From Cryoendolithus antarcticus (taxonomy: Eukaryota; Ascomycota; Dothideomycetes; Cladosporiales; Cladosporiaceae), in contig NAJO01000032.1 in NCBI GenBank assembly GCA_002077065.1, forward strand, positions 457,463 to 521,462: a stretch of 64,000 nucleotides of DNA, read 5' to 3'. The notes beneath the pieces were generated by a model. It was not told the DNA's origin. It was given only the letters and a program-made list of their open reading frames with translations, and did not search any database. The translations under genes were made by a program, and so were the position numbers. Of the stretch, positions 53,496 through 63,230 are shown one piece after another. The first letter of the stretch is position 1; every line of letters starts with the position of its first letter.

Positions 53496-56423
53496 CTACT
53501 CCAACCTCCTCGCGGTCTCCACAAGCACATCCTCAACACTCATCTTCCACCCGCCCTCTCCTTTCCTGACAGCTTGCCACACCTCCCCATGTCTTGGATC
53601 AACAGCAACACACTTAGCCAACACCTCCGCCCTCTTCTCCACCGTCCCGTGAGCGAGCAGAAATTTCCACCACCAGCCCCACGTGTCCCCGAGATCAGGT
53701 TCGAGGACAGCCGCTTTCGTGAACCACGCGTCAGCTTTCTCTAACTTGCGCTCGCCCCAGAAGATCCGCGCCGCAGTGACGAAGAGTATGGGATCGTTGT
53801 CGGCTTTTTGAATGGCTTCTAAGATACGGGGTTTGCGCTGTGTGCGGGGTTCAAGGTGCCAAATCCGCTCAGCCCAGATGAGGCCGGAGGTCGGGCAGGC
53901 TTGTAGAGCTTGTGCCAGCTTCGCCTGCGCGGCCGTGGAATTCTTGGCGCGGAGTTCGAGGCGGATGGACTCAGTCCACAGCTCCGGACTCTTTGGTAAC
54001 GCTAGCCTCGCGCGATCGAGGATTGAGCGGGCTTTGACGACGACGCCCATGCGCTCTTCGAGGCGGGAGGAGAGGAGCCAGAGTGGTGTGGAAGTCGGGC
54101 AGGCGCGTGTGCCCGTTGCGTAGGCTGTGCGAGCTTGAGGGAGGAGGGACTGGGCTTCGTAGAGCTGGCCCTTTTGCATGTGCAGTTTCGCGGCTGTGGG
54201 GAACTTCGTGAGCGCGTCTTGCACGAGGTCTAAGGCTACTGCTGTGTTGCCCAGCTGTCGCTCGAAAGTTATGGATTTGATCCACACGCGATCGGTGTTT
54301 GCTTCACTCCGCGCTGTCTCGAGTAAGTTGCGCGCTTTGTCGGTTTCGCCGTTGTCTGCTTCGAGGCGCACGGCTTCGAGCCAGATGTTCTCATTTCCGG
54401 GGTTTTGCTGGAAAGCCAGACCGAGGACTCGGCGGGCGTCATCGATGGAGCCCGCACTCCACTTCTCGCGTGCGAGTTGCATCCAGAGGACTTCGGAGGA
54501 GGGGCAGGAGGCGACTGCCTTCTCTAGCAGGGCCCAGAGAGCGTCTTTTGTGCCGTGGGTGCGTTCGAGGTCAGCAGCTGCGAGCCAGAGGGACTTGCGG
54601 TTGTAGAACACTCGTAGGGCGTAGGCGTAGATTGCGCGCGCTGTTTCGTAGCGACCCCGGTTTGTCGAGGCTTTCGCGTCATCGAGCCAGATCTGCTTGC
54701 GGTCGTCGTCTTCGTCTAGACTCCAGCCGAGGGTCTCTTTGATGATAGCTTGGCATGTGATTGGGGCGGACTCTTCTTCACAGATCTCGGCTTGTGTGAT
54801 CCACTCTTCGCGCTTCAGCATCGCACTGGCTTTTGCGAGGGATTTGATACCGCGCTCCATCACGCGGAAGACCATATCGCTCTTGCCGACCTGCTCCTGC
54901 AGGCGAGCTGCGGCGATCCAGATCTCGTAGCTGCCGGGCACTGCTTGACGGGCTTTGTTGAGGACTTTCTGAGCATTGTCGGGATCTTCTAAGCGTGCAA
55001 GCGCTAGCCAGAGCTCGACAGATAAGGGAATGATCTCAGTCGCTTTGGCAAGCAGCAGTCTTGCATCAGCTGGATCCTCCTCCAAGTTCACAGCCTCCTT
55101 CCAGATCGCCACCGACTGAGGGATATGATCGAGAGCTTTGCGTAGTACGCGCTTCTTGGCAGCTGGCACAGATTCCAGCTTCATTGCCTCTACCCATAGT
55201 CTCACGGAGCGATCGTTATTTTCGATAGCCTTCGCAGCAATGATCTTGGCGTTCTGGTTGTCGTGTAGACGTATGCTCTCCAGCCACACGTCCTCGCTTT
55301 TTGGACACATCTCACATCCTCGTCGCATGACATTCCGTGCAGCGACAATCTTGCCAGCGAACTCCTCAAGCCGAGCTGCAGCAATCCACCCGGGTCCATG
55401 TCGAGGATTGGTCTTAATGACTGATTCGAGCAGCTGCCGCGCGCGCTTGATGTCGCCGACAGGTACTTCGCCCGCTTTGCGCTCAGACATGCTTAGTGAT
55501 GTCAGATAGCCTCTTGGGTCGATGCTTGTACTTGTGCCCGCCACTGATTCTGTGCCTTGAGCTGCTTGATCCAGCCGCACAGCCAAGACCCTGTCTCGCG
55601 CAGCACCGATGTCCGCAAAATTCGTCATCGTACCATCTGCTTGATCTCCTCCATTCGCCTCAGTCATCACAGCATCATCCTGCACCTCAGTCCCTAGCTG
55701 CGTGCTGTCCCTCGCTCCGGCCAGCACACTGTCCGGCACAGCATAGAACCTCTGCCGCGCATTCTGCTTACTTCGCCGATTCTTTCCCGTCAGGTCACCC
55801 ACCTCAGGTATACTTGCCCAGTCCTCATCACTGACAGCGCCCAGCGCCCTCTTCAAATCGGCAAATTGTTGCTGGATCTTCGGGTTGTCCCGCTCGTACT
55901 GATCGCGTTGCTCTTGCTCGTGAGCTTCCCTGTGAGAAACTTCATGTCGGCATGTTTTCCCAAAGCACCGTGCTGCGAGATATGTGATGAACATCGGTGT
56001 TGATAGATATGTGCTGTGTGCGGGGGAAGGGGAAGTGCAAGGGGTGTGGGGAACGACTAACCTCGTGGCTCTCCTCCGCTTGTCCTGCCGCTCGTCTACC
56101 GCCTGATAGATCCGATCTGCCTCATCGTCGTCCCGATCGTAGTTGCCTGTCGCGAACAGACCTTCCTCGTTCTCGGCATCGCGGAACTGGTCCTCGACTT
56201 CTTCCTCTTCGGCCTTCTTCTTACCAGCGCCGTACGCTGTAGGCGGGTCGTTGCCTAGCTGTGCTGCGCGCTTGGCGAGCGCCTCTTTGATCTGATCCTC
56301 GCTGGGTCCTTCACGAGCTGGACCGAGATCTGATCGTGTGGTGAAGCCTGTGGCACCGCGACCGAGACCGGCGACGTAGTTCTCTGGCGCTTGTTGCGTG
56401 AGGAAGTCCCGTCGACCAGACAT
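53496..56423 (-). CDS. PRP6: U4/U6.U5 tri-snRNP splicing factor Prp1/Prp6, 931 aa
   Basis: Bridges U5 and U4/U6 in the tri-snRNP and is needed for spliceosome assembly. Exons 56423-56062 and 55929-53496. The N-terminus MSGRRDFLTQQAPENYVAGL with GRGATGFTTRSDLGPAR, and YGAGKKKAEEEEVEDQFRDA to FATGNYDRDDDEADRIYQAV, is the conserved PRP1_N domain. The 132-nt intron (donor GTTAGT, acceptor CAG) joins KRRRATR to EAHEQEQRDQYERDNPKIQQ; without splicing a foreign 44-residue stretch would interrupt this motif. The remainder is a run of HAT/TPR-like helical repeats (for example LWVEAMKLESVPAAKKRVLR, IWIAAARLQEQVGKSDMVFR, IWLEAVRLEADNGETDKARN). It shares a 219-bp divergent promoter with SSR4. Confidence 0.95.
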   Translation of the reverse strand: MSGRRDFLTQQAPENYVAGLGRGATGFTTRSDLGPAREGPSEDQIKEALAKRAAQLGNDPPTAYGAGKKKAEEEEVEDQFRDAENEEGLFATGNYDRDDDEADRIYQAVDERQDKRRRATRLVVPHTPCTSPSPAHSTYLSTPMFITYLAARCFGKTCRHEVSHREAHEQEQRDQYERDNPKIQQQFADLKRALGAVSDEDWASIPEVGDLTGKNRRSKQNARQRFYAVPDSVLAGARDSTQLGTEVQDDAVMTEANGGDQADGTMTNFADIGAARDRVLAVRLDQAAQGTESVAGTSTSIDPRGYLTSLSMSERKAGEVPVGDIKRARQLLESVIKTNPRHGPGWIAAARLEEFAGKIVAARNVMRRGCEMCPKSEDVWLESIRLHDNQNAKIIAAKAIENNDRSVRLWVEAMKLESVPAAKKRVLRKALDHIPQSVAIWKEAVNLEEDPADARLLLAKATEIIPLSVELWLALARLEDPDNAQKVLNKARQAVPGSYEIWIAAARLQEQVGKSDMVFRVMERGIKSLAKASAMLKREEWITQAEICEEESAPITCQAIIKETLGWSLDEDDDRKQIWLDDAKASTNRGRYETARAIYAYALRVFYNRKSLWLAAADLERTHGTKDALWALLEKAVASCPSSEVLWMQLAREKWSAGSIDDARRVLGLAFQQNPGNENIWLEAVRLEADNGETDKARNLLETARSEANTDRVWIKSITFERQLGNTAVALDLVQDALTKFPTAAKLHMQKGQLYEAQSLLPQARTAYATGTRACPTSTPLWLLSSRLEERMGVVVKARSILDRARLALPKSPELWTESIRLELRAKNSTAAQAKLAQALQACPTSGLIWAERIWHLEPRTQRKPRILEAIQKADNDPILFVTAARIFWGERKLEKADAWFTKAAVLEPDLGDTWGWWWKFLLAHGTVEKRAEVLAKCVAVDPRHGEVWQAVRKGEGGWKMSVEDVLVETARRLE

Positions 56424-56642
56424 ACTGTACTGTGAATGAAATGGTGGTAATCGCAGCGATGAGGATAGTGCAGCTCAGTCAACTCGAAAGTGACACCCAA
56501 ATGCGCCGGCCTGGCCCGCAGAGCCGCAACTTCGGCCTGAATATACGCGATCGCGTCCTGAATACATGCAGACATAGCATTGACTGAACACACACTGCAA
56601 CACCACATTGCTAACAGGACAACGCGCCTCACAGCAATTACA
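56424..56642. promoter_or_regulatory. Divergent promoter, PRP6 and SSR4
   Basis: 219 bp between the two start codons. Both genes are nuclear housekeeping genes. No named motif is asserted. Confidence 0.45.
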
Positions 56643-58808
56643 ATGCAAGACCCAAGCTATGGCGTCGCGCCGCAGCTGCAACACCATGTCCATCTCATCT
56701 CCACCTACCCATTCCCCCTCGTGGCCCAGCTGCCCGTCGAGCAAGCAGTGCGCTACCTGCTGGACAGCCCTGTCGTGGTCAAGGGGACAGCGCCCATGTC
56801 ATGGACCTACGTACACATGCCGCCTGATGGCACAATATGGCTGGAGTGGCTATCACCGACAAAGGGCAACCACTGGGCATCGGATGGCTACGTATGGGGT
56901 GACCCAGAGACGACACAGCGCATAGACTTCCAGGGCTACACCATTGAGATCCTCAGACACACGCTAGGCTACAGGCCAGGCATCGATCAGATCGCGAATC
57001 ACGCGCGCACACGCTACCACATCATCGCGAAGGCGCCGAACGTACCTGCTGCTGCGCCAGACCCATCGCTATGGATCGTGCACTACCACTCGGCGCAGCA
57101 GAACCACATCCTGCCCGTGCAACAGATCCCAATCCAGCCCAATGTACGACAGACACTGCAAGAGCGACAGCACCTGCAAAGCCAGGGCAGACTCGAGAAG
57201 CGCGAGTTCATGCTGCATGATCGTGAACACTGGCCGCAGATCAATGGTCCCACGGGCGGGCAGATGGGCCACAACATGATGCAGCCTGGCTTCTACGGCT
57301 CAAATCCCATGCCTGTGGCCCAGAACAGATATGCTCAAGCGGCGTATCCGCCGGGCTACGGCCAACAGCCGCCGGCGAAGAGGCAGCGCACGTCGACACT
57401 ACCAGGCACGGCTGAGGGACTGCCGGATACCAGCATTGAAGATGAAGAGAACACTGCACTCGGAGACTACTTTGACCATCTCACACCTCGCGACATCAGT
57501 ATGACCAGATACCAGCAACACCATCGCTGGATGGAAGAGGTCTTCTCGTCACCATACTCCACTGGACAGATCGTGCCAGCTGATCTCGGACTCGGCCTTA
57601 TGGGGGAATTGAAGCCGTTGACTGAGGGACTGCTGGAACCTCCATCAGAGACTCAACCCGTCGACAGCACTGCAGAAGCCAAGGAAGCGCCACCTTTCAC
57701 AAACTTGAGTCAAGACAAGATCGAAGAGTTCAACAAGCGTGTTCAGGACTACCTCGAGACTGGCCAGGCGGAGATCGAACGCATGAAGGCAGAGCATGCT
57801 AAGAACATGCAGGGCTGGAAGCAAACGAAGAAGGTCCTTCACGCTGCAAACAAGCTACGGGACGCCACATGGGAAGGTCACGAGCGTGCAGCATCCGTCT
57901 ACAGACTGGACGAGCCCGTTTCGAATGGTCATGCTGCTACAGAGAGTAAGGAGACTATCGAGGACATCGTCAAAGAAGTGGAAGGCGCACTCGGTACCAA
58001 ATTCGTTGAGCGCAAAGCCGTGACCTTGGTCGAAAAGGGCGGTCTGGAGCAGCCTGAAGAGCAACCAGCCCGACAGCCATCAGCTCAACGGTCAGAGTCT
58101 CCGCTGAAACTTCAGTCACACAACGACAGCATGGACTTCCAGCCGACCGCATTTCCTCCGCCGTCTTCATCGACCCATCTGAATCCCTACAGCAACGTAC
58201 CTCATCAATCTCGCACGTCCACACCGCTCCAGCAGCAGACCTATCAACAATCGCCGCAACCCTCGGCGTACCAACAACAGGCCCCACCACAAGCCTCCTA
58301 CCAACCCTCGATGCAACAGCAGCAGCAGCAACGCTACTCCCCCGCCCCGCCACCTCAAGCTCAAGGTGGCGTCCCCCGCGGAGTCTCACAGGGCATAGAC
58401 CTTAATAGTATGACCGTCCGCCCGACCTCCACTCCCCTTCCGCCCCTGCAAACCCCCCTTTCAGACCCGAACCCACCCACAGCCGACTCCATCGCGCAGC
58501 AGTACAACGCGCCTGTCTCGATCTCCGGCACAGATCCAAACGCTGTCCTCACAGAAACGACGCAAGACGAGCCGCTCTACGATACGAATTTCGTCGACTT
58601 CGGCGCCAGTGCCGTGGACCTTGGGGCAGGCCTCGGCGGTACTGATGATCTAGGCGCAGACGGAGGCCTTGGTACCGACGGAGATGGCTTGATCGACTTT
58701 GATGGCGGGCTGGAAGAGAGTGCTTTCGGCGAAGCGCTACATGGTATGGATGATGGAGGGGAGATGTTTGGGGCGGGAACTCCGGGAGGCGATGGGACGG
58801 GGGCTTAG
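56643..58808 (+). CDS. SSR4: SWI/SNF and RSC chromatin-remodelling subunit Ssr4, 721 aa
   Basis: Fungal-specific subunit shared by the SWI/SNF and RSC remodellers. The N-terminal domain (about 1-190) carries the family blocks: HVHLISTYPFPLVAQLPVEQ, VVKGTAPMSWTYVHMPPDGT, IWLEWLSPTKGNHWASDGYV and NHARTRYHIIAKAPN. After a Gln/Pro/Tyr-rich stretch comes a second conserved segment, DEENTALGDYFDHLTPRDIS and RYQQHHRWMEEVFSSPYSTG, then a coiled-coil-like stretch KRVQDYLETGQAEIERMKAE. The C-terminal third is low-complexity with a Gln run coded by CAG repeats (about 58,316-58,330) and ends with an acidic Asp/Gly tail. Start chosen at MQDPSYG, where the conserved part begins; an upstream ATG (56580) would add 21 unlikely residues. 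The reading frame stays open past two TAG stops downstream. Confidence 0.9.
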   Translation: MQDPSYGVAPQLQHHVHLISTYPFPLVAQLPVEQAVRYLLDSPVVVKGTAPMSWTYVHMPPDGTIWLEWLSPTKGNHWASDGYVWGDPETTQRIDFQGYTIEILRHTLGYRPGIDQIANHARTRYHIIAKAPNVPAAAPDPSLWIVHYHSAQQNHILPVQQIPIQPNVRQTLQERQHLQSQGRLEKREFMLHDREHWPQINGPTGGQMGHNMMQPGFYGSNPMPVAQNRYAQAAYPPGYGQQPPAKRQRTSTLPGTAEGLPDTSIEDEENTALGDYFDHLTPRDISMTRYQQHHRWMEEVFSSPYSTGQIVPADLGLGLMGELKPLTEGLLEPPSETQPVDSTAEAKEAPPFTNLSQDKIEEFNKRVQDYLETGQAEIERMKAEHAKNMQGWKQTKKVLHAANKLRDATWEGHERAASVYRLDEPVSNGHAATESKETIEDIVKEVEGALGTKFVERKAVTLVEKGGLEQPEEQPARQPSAQRSESPLKLQSHNDSMDFQPTAFPPPSSSTHLNPYSNVPHQSRTSTPLQQQTYQQSPQPSAYQQQAPPQASYQPSMQQQQQQRYSPAPPPQAQGGVPRGVSQGIDLNSMTVRPTSTPLPPLQTPLSDPNPPTADSIAQQYNAPVSISGTDPNAVLTETTQDEPLYDTNFVDFGASAVDLGAGLGGTDDLGADGGLGTDGDGLIDFDGGLEESAFGEALHGMDDGGEMFGAGTPGGDGTGA

Positions 58809-59600
58809 GCAGCCGAATTCCCTAATCTCGTGAATTTTGGGCAGGGTGAAGGAGCCGGGACTGGAACTAGGACGGGGCTTGGAGGGCAGGGAATCGAGAC
58901 CATGGACGCCGCGACATGGTGGGCTCGGAACGAGGCGTTGAAAACGATCCCGGCATACGAGGCTGCTATTCAAGCTATCCTTAATACTGGACGTGGCAAT
59001 GTGGATGGGAGCATCTCTTTGGGTCCTGCCGGGCATTCGGATTCCGCCCAGATCAGAATCAATACACTACAGAACATCCCGGCTGCGCAGGTTGGGTTCG
59101 AGGCTTAGAGGGCCACGACGCAAGATATCGATACCGGATACGATACAGTCGTGGAGCAACTTGGTCGAACCGTCCCGCTCCTCCATGAGATTCTGGACGT
59201 CGGAGCCGCTGCGGCAAACGCTAGCGGCGGCGACGCAGCACCGCTTCCTGATCCGGGGTTTGGGGATTTCGACCCTCGCTTCGCGGAGGCTTTCGGCTTT
59301 GACTTCAGCGCCACGGAGCCGGATCGTCTGGACGAGCAGTTTGTCTTTGGTTCCGGGCCTGCGCAGCAGCAGCAGCAGCCTGGTGTCGAAGGCACCAGCA
59401 CTGCGCAGGGCAAGGACGAGCGGAGAGACACACGGGTCAACTCGCAGATTGGACCAGGCAGCCAGGCTCCGCGCAGCAATGCTCAAGGCTTCACGGCGCC
59501 GCCGCCTGTTGGGCAACAGAGTACAGCGGCCAGTCTAGGGACGCTGTTGGGCGAGTTGCACGGCGGGCGGCCAACTTGGTGGAACAAAACCTTTGGGTGA
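58809..59600 (+). other. In-frame open stretch downstream of SSR4, possibly coding
   Basis: In the same frame as SSR4, two further stop-free stretches follow its TAG (58806-58808): 58809-59105, ended by a TAG at 59106-59108, and 59109-59600. Composition looks protein-like: MDAATWWARNEALKTIPAYE from an ATG at 58902, later TVVEQLGRTVPLLHEILDVG, GFGDFDPRFAEAFGFDFSA, a Gln run and WWNKTFG at the end. An intron from a phase-0 GTGGAT (59001) to the AG of the second TAG (59108), 108 nt, would give a single gene of about 196 codons from 58902, but the donor is weak. I cannot decide between a separate small gene, an extension lost by nonsense mutation, and read-through. Confidence 0.35.
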
Positions 59601-59684
59601 AACTTAGAATAGCTTGGAAGGTGTTCGTACTTCCGACGGCCCGTCAGGATATGGCTTGCTCCATAGCAGAGGTTATCGTTGTCT

Positions 59685-61445
59685 TTACGTCGATATCTCC
59701 CTTCCCATAGCTTCGCCGCACAGATCTCTCACGCACCCCGCCACCTTCTCCCTCGCCCATTTTTCAGCGAACAGCCCCGCGTGGTTCAGCTCCCCGAACC
59801 ACAGCACTTCCCTCTTTCCCTCCCGCCACTCCCGCACATCCCTTTCTTTCTTCGCCATGCTAGCTCCCTCGCTAGTCCCGTCCAGCGCCCCATCTGTGAG
59901 ATAGGCACCCACTTCCCGCACCGGCACGATCAAATCCACACCACTCAGTGTAATGACGATGGGCAGAGAGGAAGGGAGGTCCTCGAGCCAGAGACTATAC
60001 TCGCTCCAGAAGAACCGTCGCGACAGCGTATGGGAGATTAGAGGGTCAAGGGAGGAGAAGTACTGTAGCATGTGCTCTGCTGCGTTGTGGGGCGCGCGAC
60101 GGGTCTATAGAGTAGGTGTTAGTGAATGCAGCCAGCTGAGATGGGAGCACGAGAGGGGACGAACGAAGTTATAAGCTATGTCTGGCAAGTGAAGGAGAAA
60201 GCAGATTGGATCCATCAGCATTGTGGCTTTGATACGAGGTGTCCACAGGGGGTCGCGGAGGAGGGTCGAGGCGAGGGCTGTGCCGTAGCTAGGAGGAATT
60301 GTTAGCGACGCCAATTGGATCTACGGAGGATGGGGGGTCTTTGACGTACGAATGTCCGACAAGCACGAAGTCAGTCCAGCCATGACTCTCCAGTATCTCG
60401 TGAAGTGCTGCTTTCGTCTCTGGCGTCGTGAGAGCTGGCGCGTAGATCCGGGCGCTGATGGGTAAGATCTCGACGACTATAAGGCCAATCTGCCCTTCAT
60501 CAAGAGGCGAGTGCTTGTCACGGCCGCGCGTAGAGGTATTGATTGAATTGAGGAAGTCGACGTAGGTGTACAGACCAACTCCAATGCCGTGGAGGAAGAC
60601 GAGGGGGAGTTTGCTGGTGGACGCGTGAGGGCGGTACCAGTACGCTAGCGGTCCAGGTCGCTTCTGCGCTTGACCCAGTAAAGCTAAGGGGCGAGGTGGG
60701 AAGACGGAGAGTGTGGTGATGAGCGATGGGCGGTAATAATCGAAGGAGCCGAGCAGCATGCGGATATGCACGAATGTGTCCACGAGGCCTACGATCTGCC
60801 ATGTCGTCAGTAACCGAGAGCGGGACTTCTTACTCCAGTGGTACTCACGCTATACCACATCAACGGCCGATGCGCCATCCTGACCTCATCAAACGTCGTC
60901 CTCAATGGCTTCGCACCTTCATCCCCCTGCTCCAACTCCTCCCCAAGCCTTTCCTGCAGCTCATCAACATAGCCGTCGATCTCTCCCTTTACCTCCGTCG
61001 TAAGCCCCTCATAGCGTGCGTTGAGCAGCGACCACGCCACGAAGTCTTTGACTCTCTGTCGCGAGATCTCCTCGACAGGTACGCCATAGAACCAGCCAGA
61101 GAGATACCGGCGGACATCAGTCACGCTTCCGAGAATCCGGGCGAAGAGTAAGTTTCGTTCCTTGAGGCCGTATGCCAAGGGATGTGTCGCCGGTGCTTGG
61201 AGACGCGATTTCAATGGAAGGTAGACTAGCAGGTAGAACAGCGTCTCCGCGAATGGGTAGATTCCCAGGGCCAAGGGGAGAACGATCCGGGGCGTGCGGC
61301 GGCTTGAGGGATCCCTGGCAGATATGGCGATGGTGGTGGGTATCACTATAACTATGTAGAGAATGCTCAAGGGCGTTATGCTGCGGAGGAAGAAGATGGC
61401 GGTGCGGATGATTATGTAGTTTGGGAGGGAGTTGTGGATGAGCAT
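59685..61445 (-). CDS. Membrane-anchored alpha/beta hydrolase, 528 aa, five exons
   Basis: Exons 61445-60849, 60795-60350, 60288-60165, 60104-59685; introns of 53, 61 and 60 nt with good donors (GTGAGT, GTACGT, GTTCGT) and AG acceptors. All splices keep frame. The N-terminus has two hydrophobic helices (about 12-45 and 55-75), then a helical region; the hydrolase domain starts near YWYRPHASTSKLPLVFLHGI with the oxyanion-type HGIG, and the second splice completes the nucleophile elbow VLVGHSYGTALAS with Ser in GHSYG. Candidate acid and His follow in VITLSGVDLIVPV and GELNHAGLF. A fifth, upstream exon (61544-61498, MKSIEYIMFERS) may exist, but its intron would be only 39 nt. Lipid or ester hydrolysis at a membrane is plausible; the substrate is unknown. 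Confidence 0.82.
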
Positions 61446-61690
61446 TATTGATGAGATGCTGAGGAGTGGCTAGAAATATATATGGAAGTAGACCTACCAT
61501 GACGAGTACGACCGTTCGAACATGATGTACTCAATACTCTTCATGCCGTCAGTCAGGAATGAATGTGTGTTGGCGCTGTGCCACATAGTGTGTTAGTGGT
61601 ATGTGTAGGCATCAGCTTTTTGGTTGGACATGAGGACTTGAGCAAGTGCGGAGCACAGCTTCGCCACAAAATTGCAGCTTATGTCATATA
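61446..61690. other. Upstream region of the hydrolase gene, up to the repeat border
   Basis: About 245 bp of normal-composition DNA before the TpA-rich repeat block. It may contain a short first exon of the hydrolase gene. Confidence 0.4.
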
Positions 61691-63230
61691 TTTCTGATAA
61701 AGGATATCTATAGTATAGGTATCTCGCAACGTATAGGACGACCCTAGGCAAGCACCGCCTGGATCCCAAAACTAATCGCTGCTTTACGCATTATCCGCCT
61801 ATAACTCGTAGGTAGTGCGCATGCAGCCGCTAAGCTTCGTGCCTAAGGCCATTAGGCTTCGACGCCTATGCTGCATACCAACCACGTCCTATAACAATTG
61901 CCTCCCCTCCTGCATTAGTCGTCCTCGACTAAGCGGAATAGTATATAGCGTAGGCGATAACTTCCTATCGTCGTAGTATGTTTGTTACCGAGGTGACTAT
62001 ATAGCAATCGCAGGAATATGCATTCCTTTATCGTAGGCGAGACGCGTGTTCGTAATATACGCGTAGAGTGCGCAAATTAACTCCCTCGCGTACCTTCTAT
62101 TATTTAGCTTTATAGAATGTTATAGAATTTCCTAGTTAGGATAATAATAACAAAGCGCTCCGCTTACTTATAAGCTACGCTTTTCCTACTCCCTTCTTAA
62201 TATACTTACGCCTCTTACAAGTTGTTTTTGTTAAGCGTACTATAAGCTCGTCGCACTATATACGTACGTACTACGCACGTTTCCCGTACGTATACCGTAA
62301 TAGCGATAAACAACTTAACTCCCCTTATTAAGATCTATAACTAGTGCATTCCCTACCTTAACGATAATATAGACGGTACGCGTTATTCCTACGCTTCGTA
62401 AGCGCCTCGTAAGTACCTCGCATACTAATAGCTTAAGTAGAGTACGACTACGATACGGACTTCGGTCCCTTCGCCTAGAAGTGCTAGCGCTACGTAAGCG
62501 GTAAGTATACGTATATACCGACCGACTAGGCCCTAATCCCCTTCCTTAACGAGGTCGTCCGCGCGCGCGCTACGCTTACGCGTAACCTAGAGGGCGACGA
62601 CGCCCCGGATACGCACCTCCTATATACCGCGCGCGCCTATACCGACGTCCTAGCCGCTAAGCTTAAGGTCCTAGACCGTAACCGTAATAAGCTCGCCGGC
62701 GACCGCGCGTCGCCTCGTAAGCCTACCGTAGGCGGTACGTAGGCGGGCCGTAATACCGACGTCTCTATTCTAGAGATATAGTCGCTACGCCGCGGCGTGC
62801 TAGCGTTAGTAGAGTTAGGGAAGATAGTAAGTTTTTTCTAAGCATTTTTTGCCGCGCGTAGCGTATACTAACTCCCTACGTAGGGCCTACGCCTCGTAGG
62901 CGCTACGCCGGCTAACCTCGCCGGCGTCGACGCGCTACTAGGCCCGGACGGCCCCGCCGCCGCCCTCGAGGAGGAGGAGGAGAGCGAGGAGGAGTAAGGA
63001 GGGGAGGACGAAGGAGAGGAGAGGAGGTAAGAGAGGGGCGGTAGGTCCGCTAGTATACTCCCGTCGCCGCCCCTACTCTACGGCGGCGTTACGCCTACGT
63101 AGCGCGGTAGGAAATTAATAACTTCCTACCTACTTACTTCTTACCGTCTTACCCGCTTCGCTCTCGTTAACTTCGTGCTCCTAGCCTACGCCTCCTATAC
63201 GCTAATTATCTCCTTAGCTCCCTTATAGTG
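61690..63230. repeat. RIP-mutated repetitive DNA
   Basis: From about 61,690 and strongly from 61,920, CpA and TpG become rare while TpA and CpG stay abundant, giving endless TA, CTA and TAG words. This is the expected footprint of repeat-induced point mutation acting on CpA (TpG on the other strand). Gene density drops to zero. A plus-strand stretch of about 70 codons without stop (62,529-62,735) and a Glu-rich run (near 62,967-62,996) remain, and the minus strand carries a Pro/Arg-rich sequence behind the chromodomain; neither could be named. No pair of terminal repeats could be defined by eye. Confidence 0.75.

Noticed and set aside
61498..61544. Extra first exon of the alpha/beta hydrolase gene
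   Set aside because: Frame agrees, but the best-donor intron would be only 39 nt, shorter than any other in the window; kept as a possibility, not in the model.
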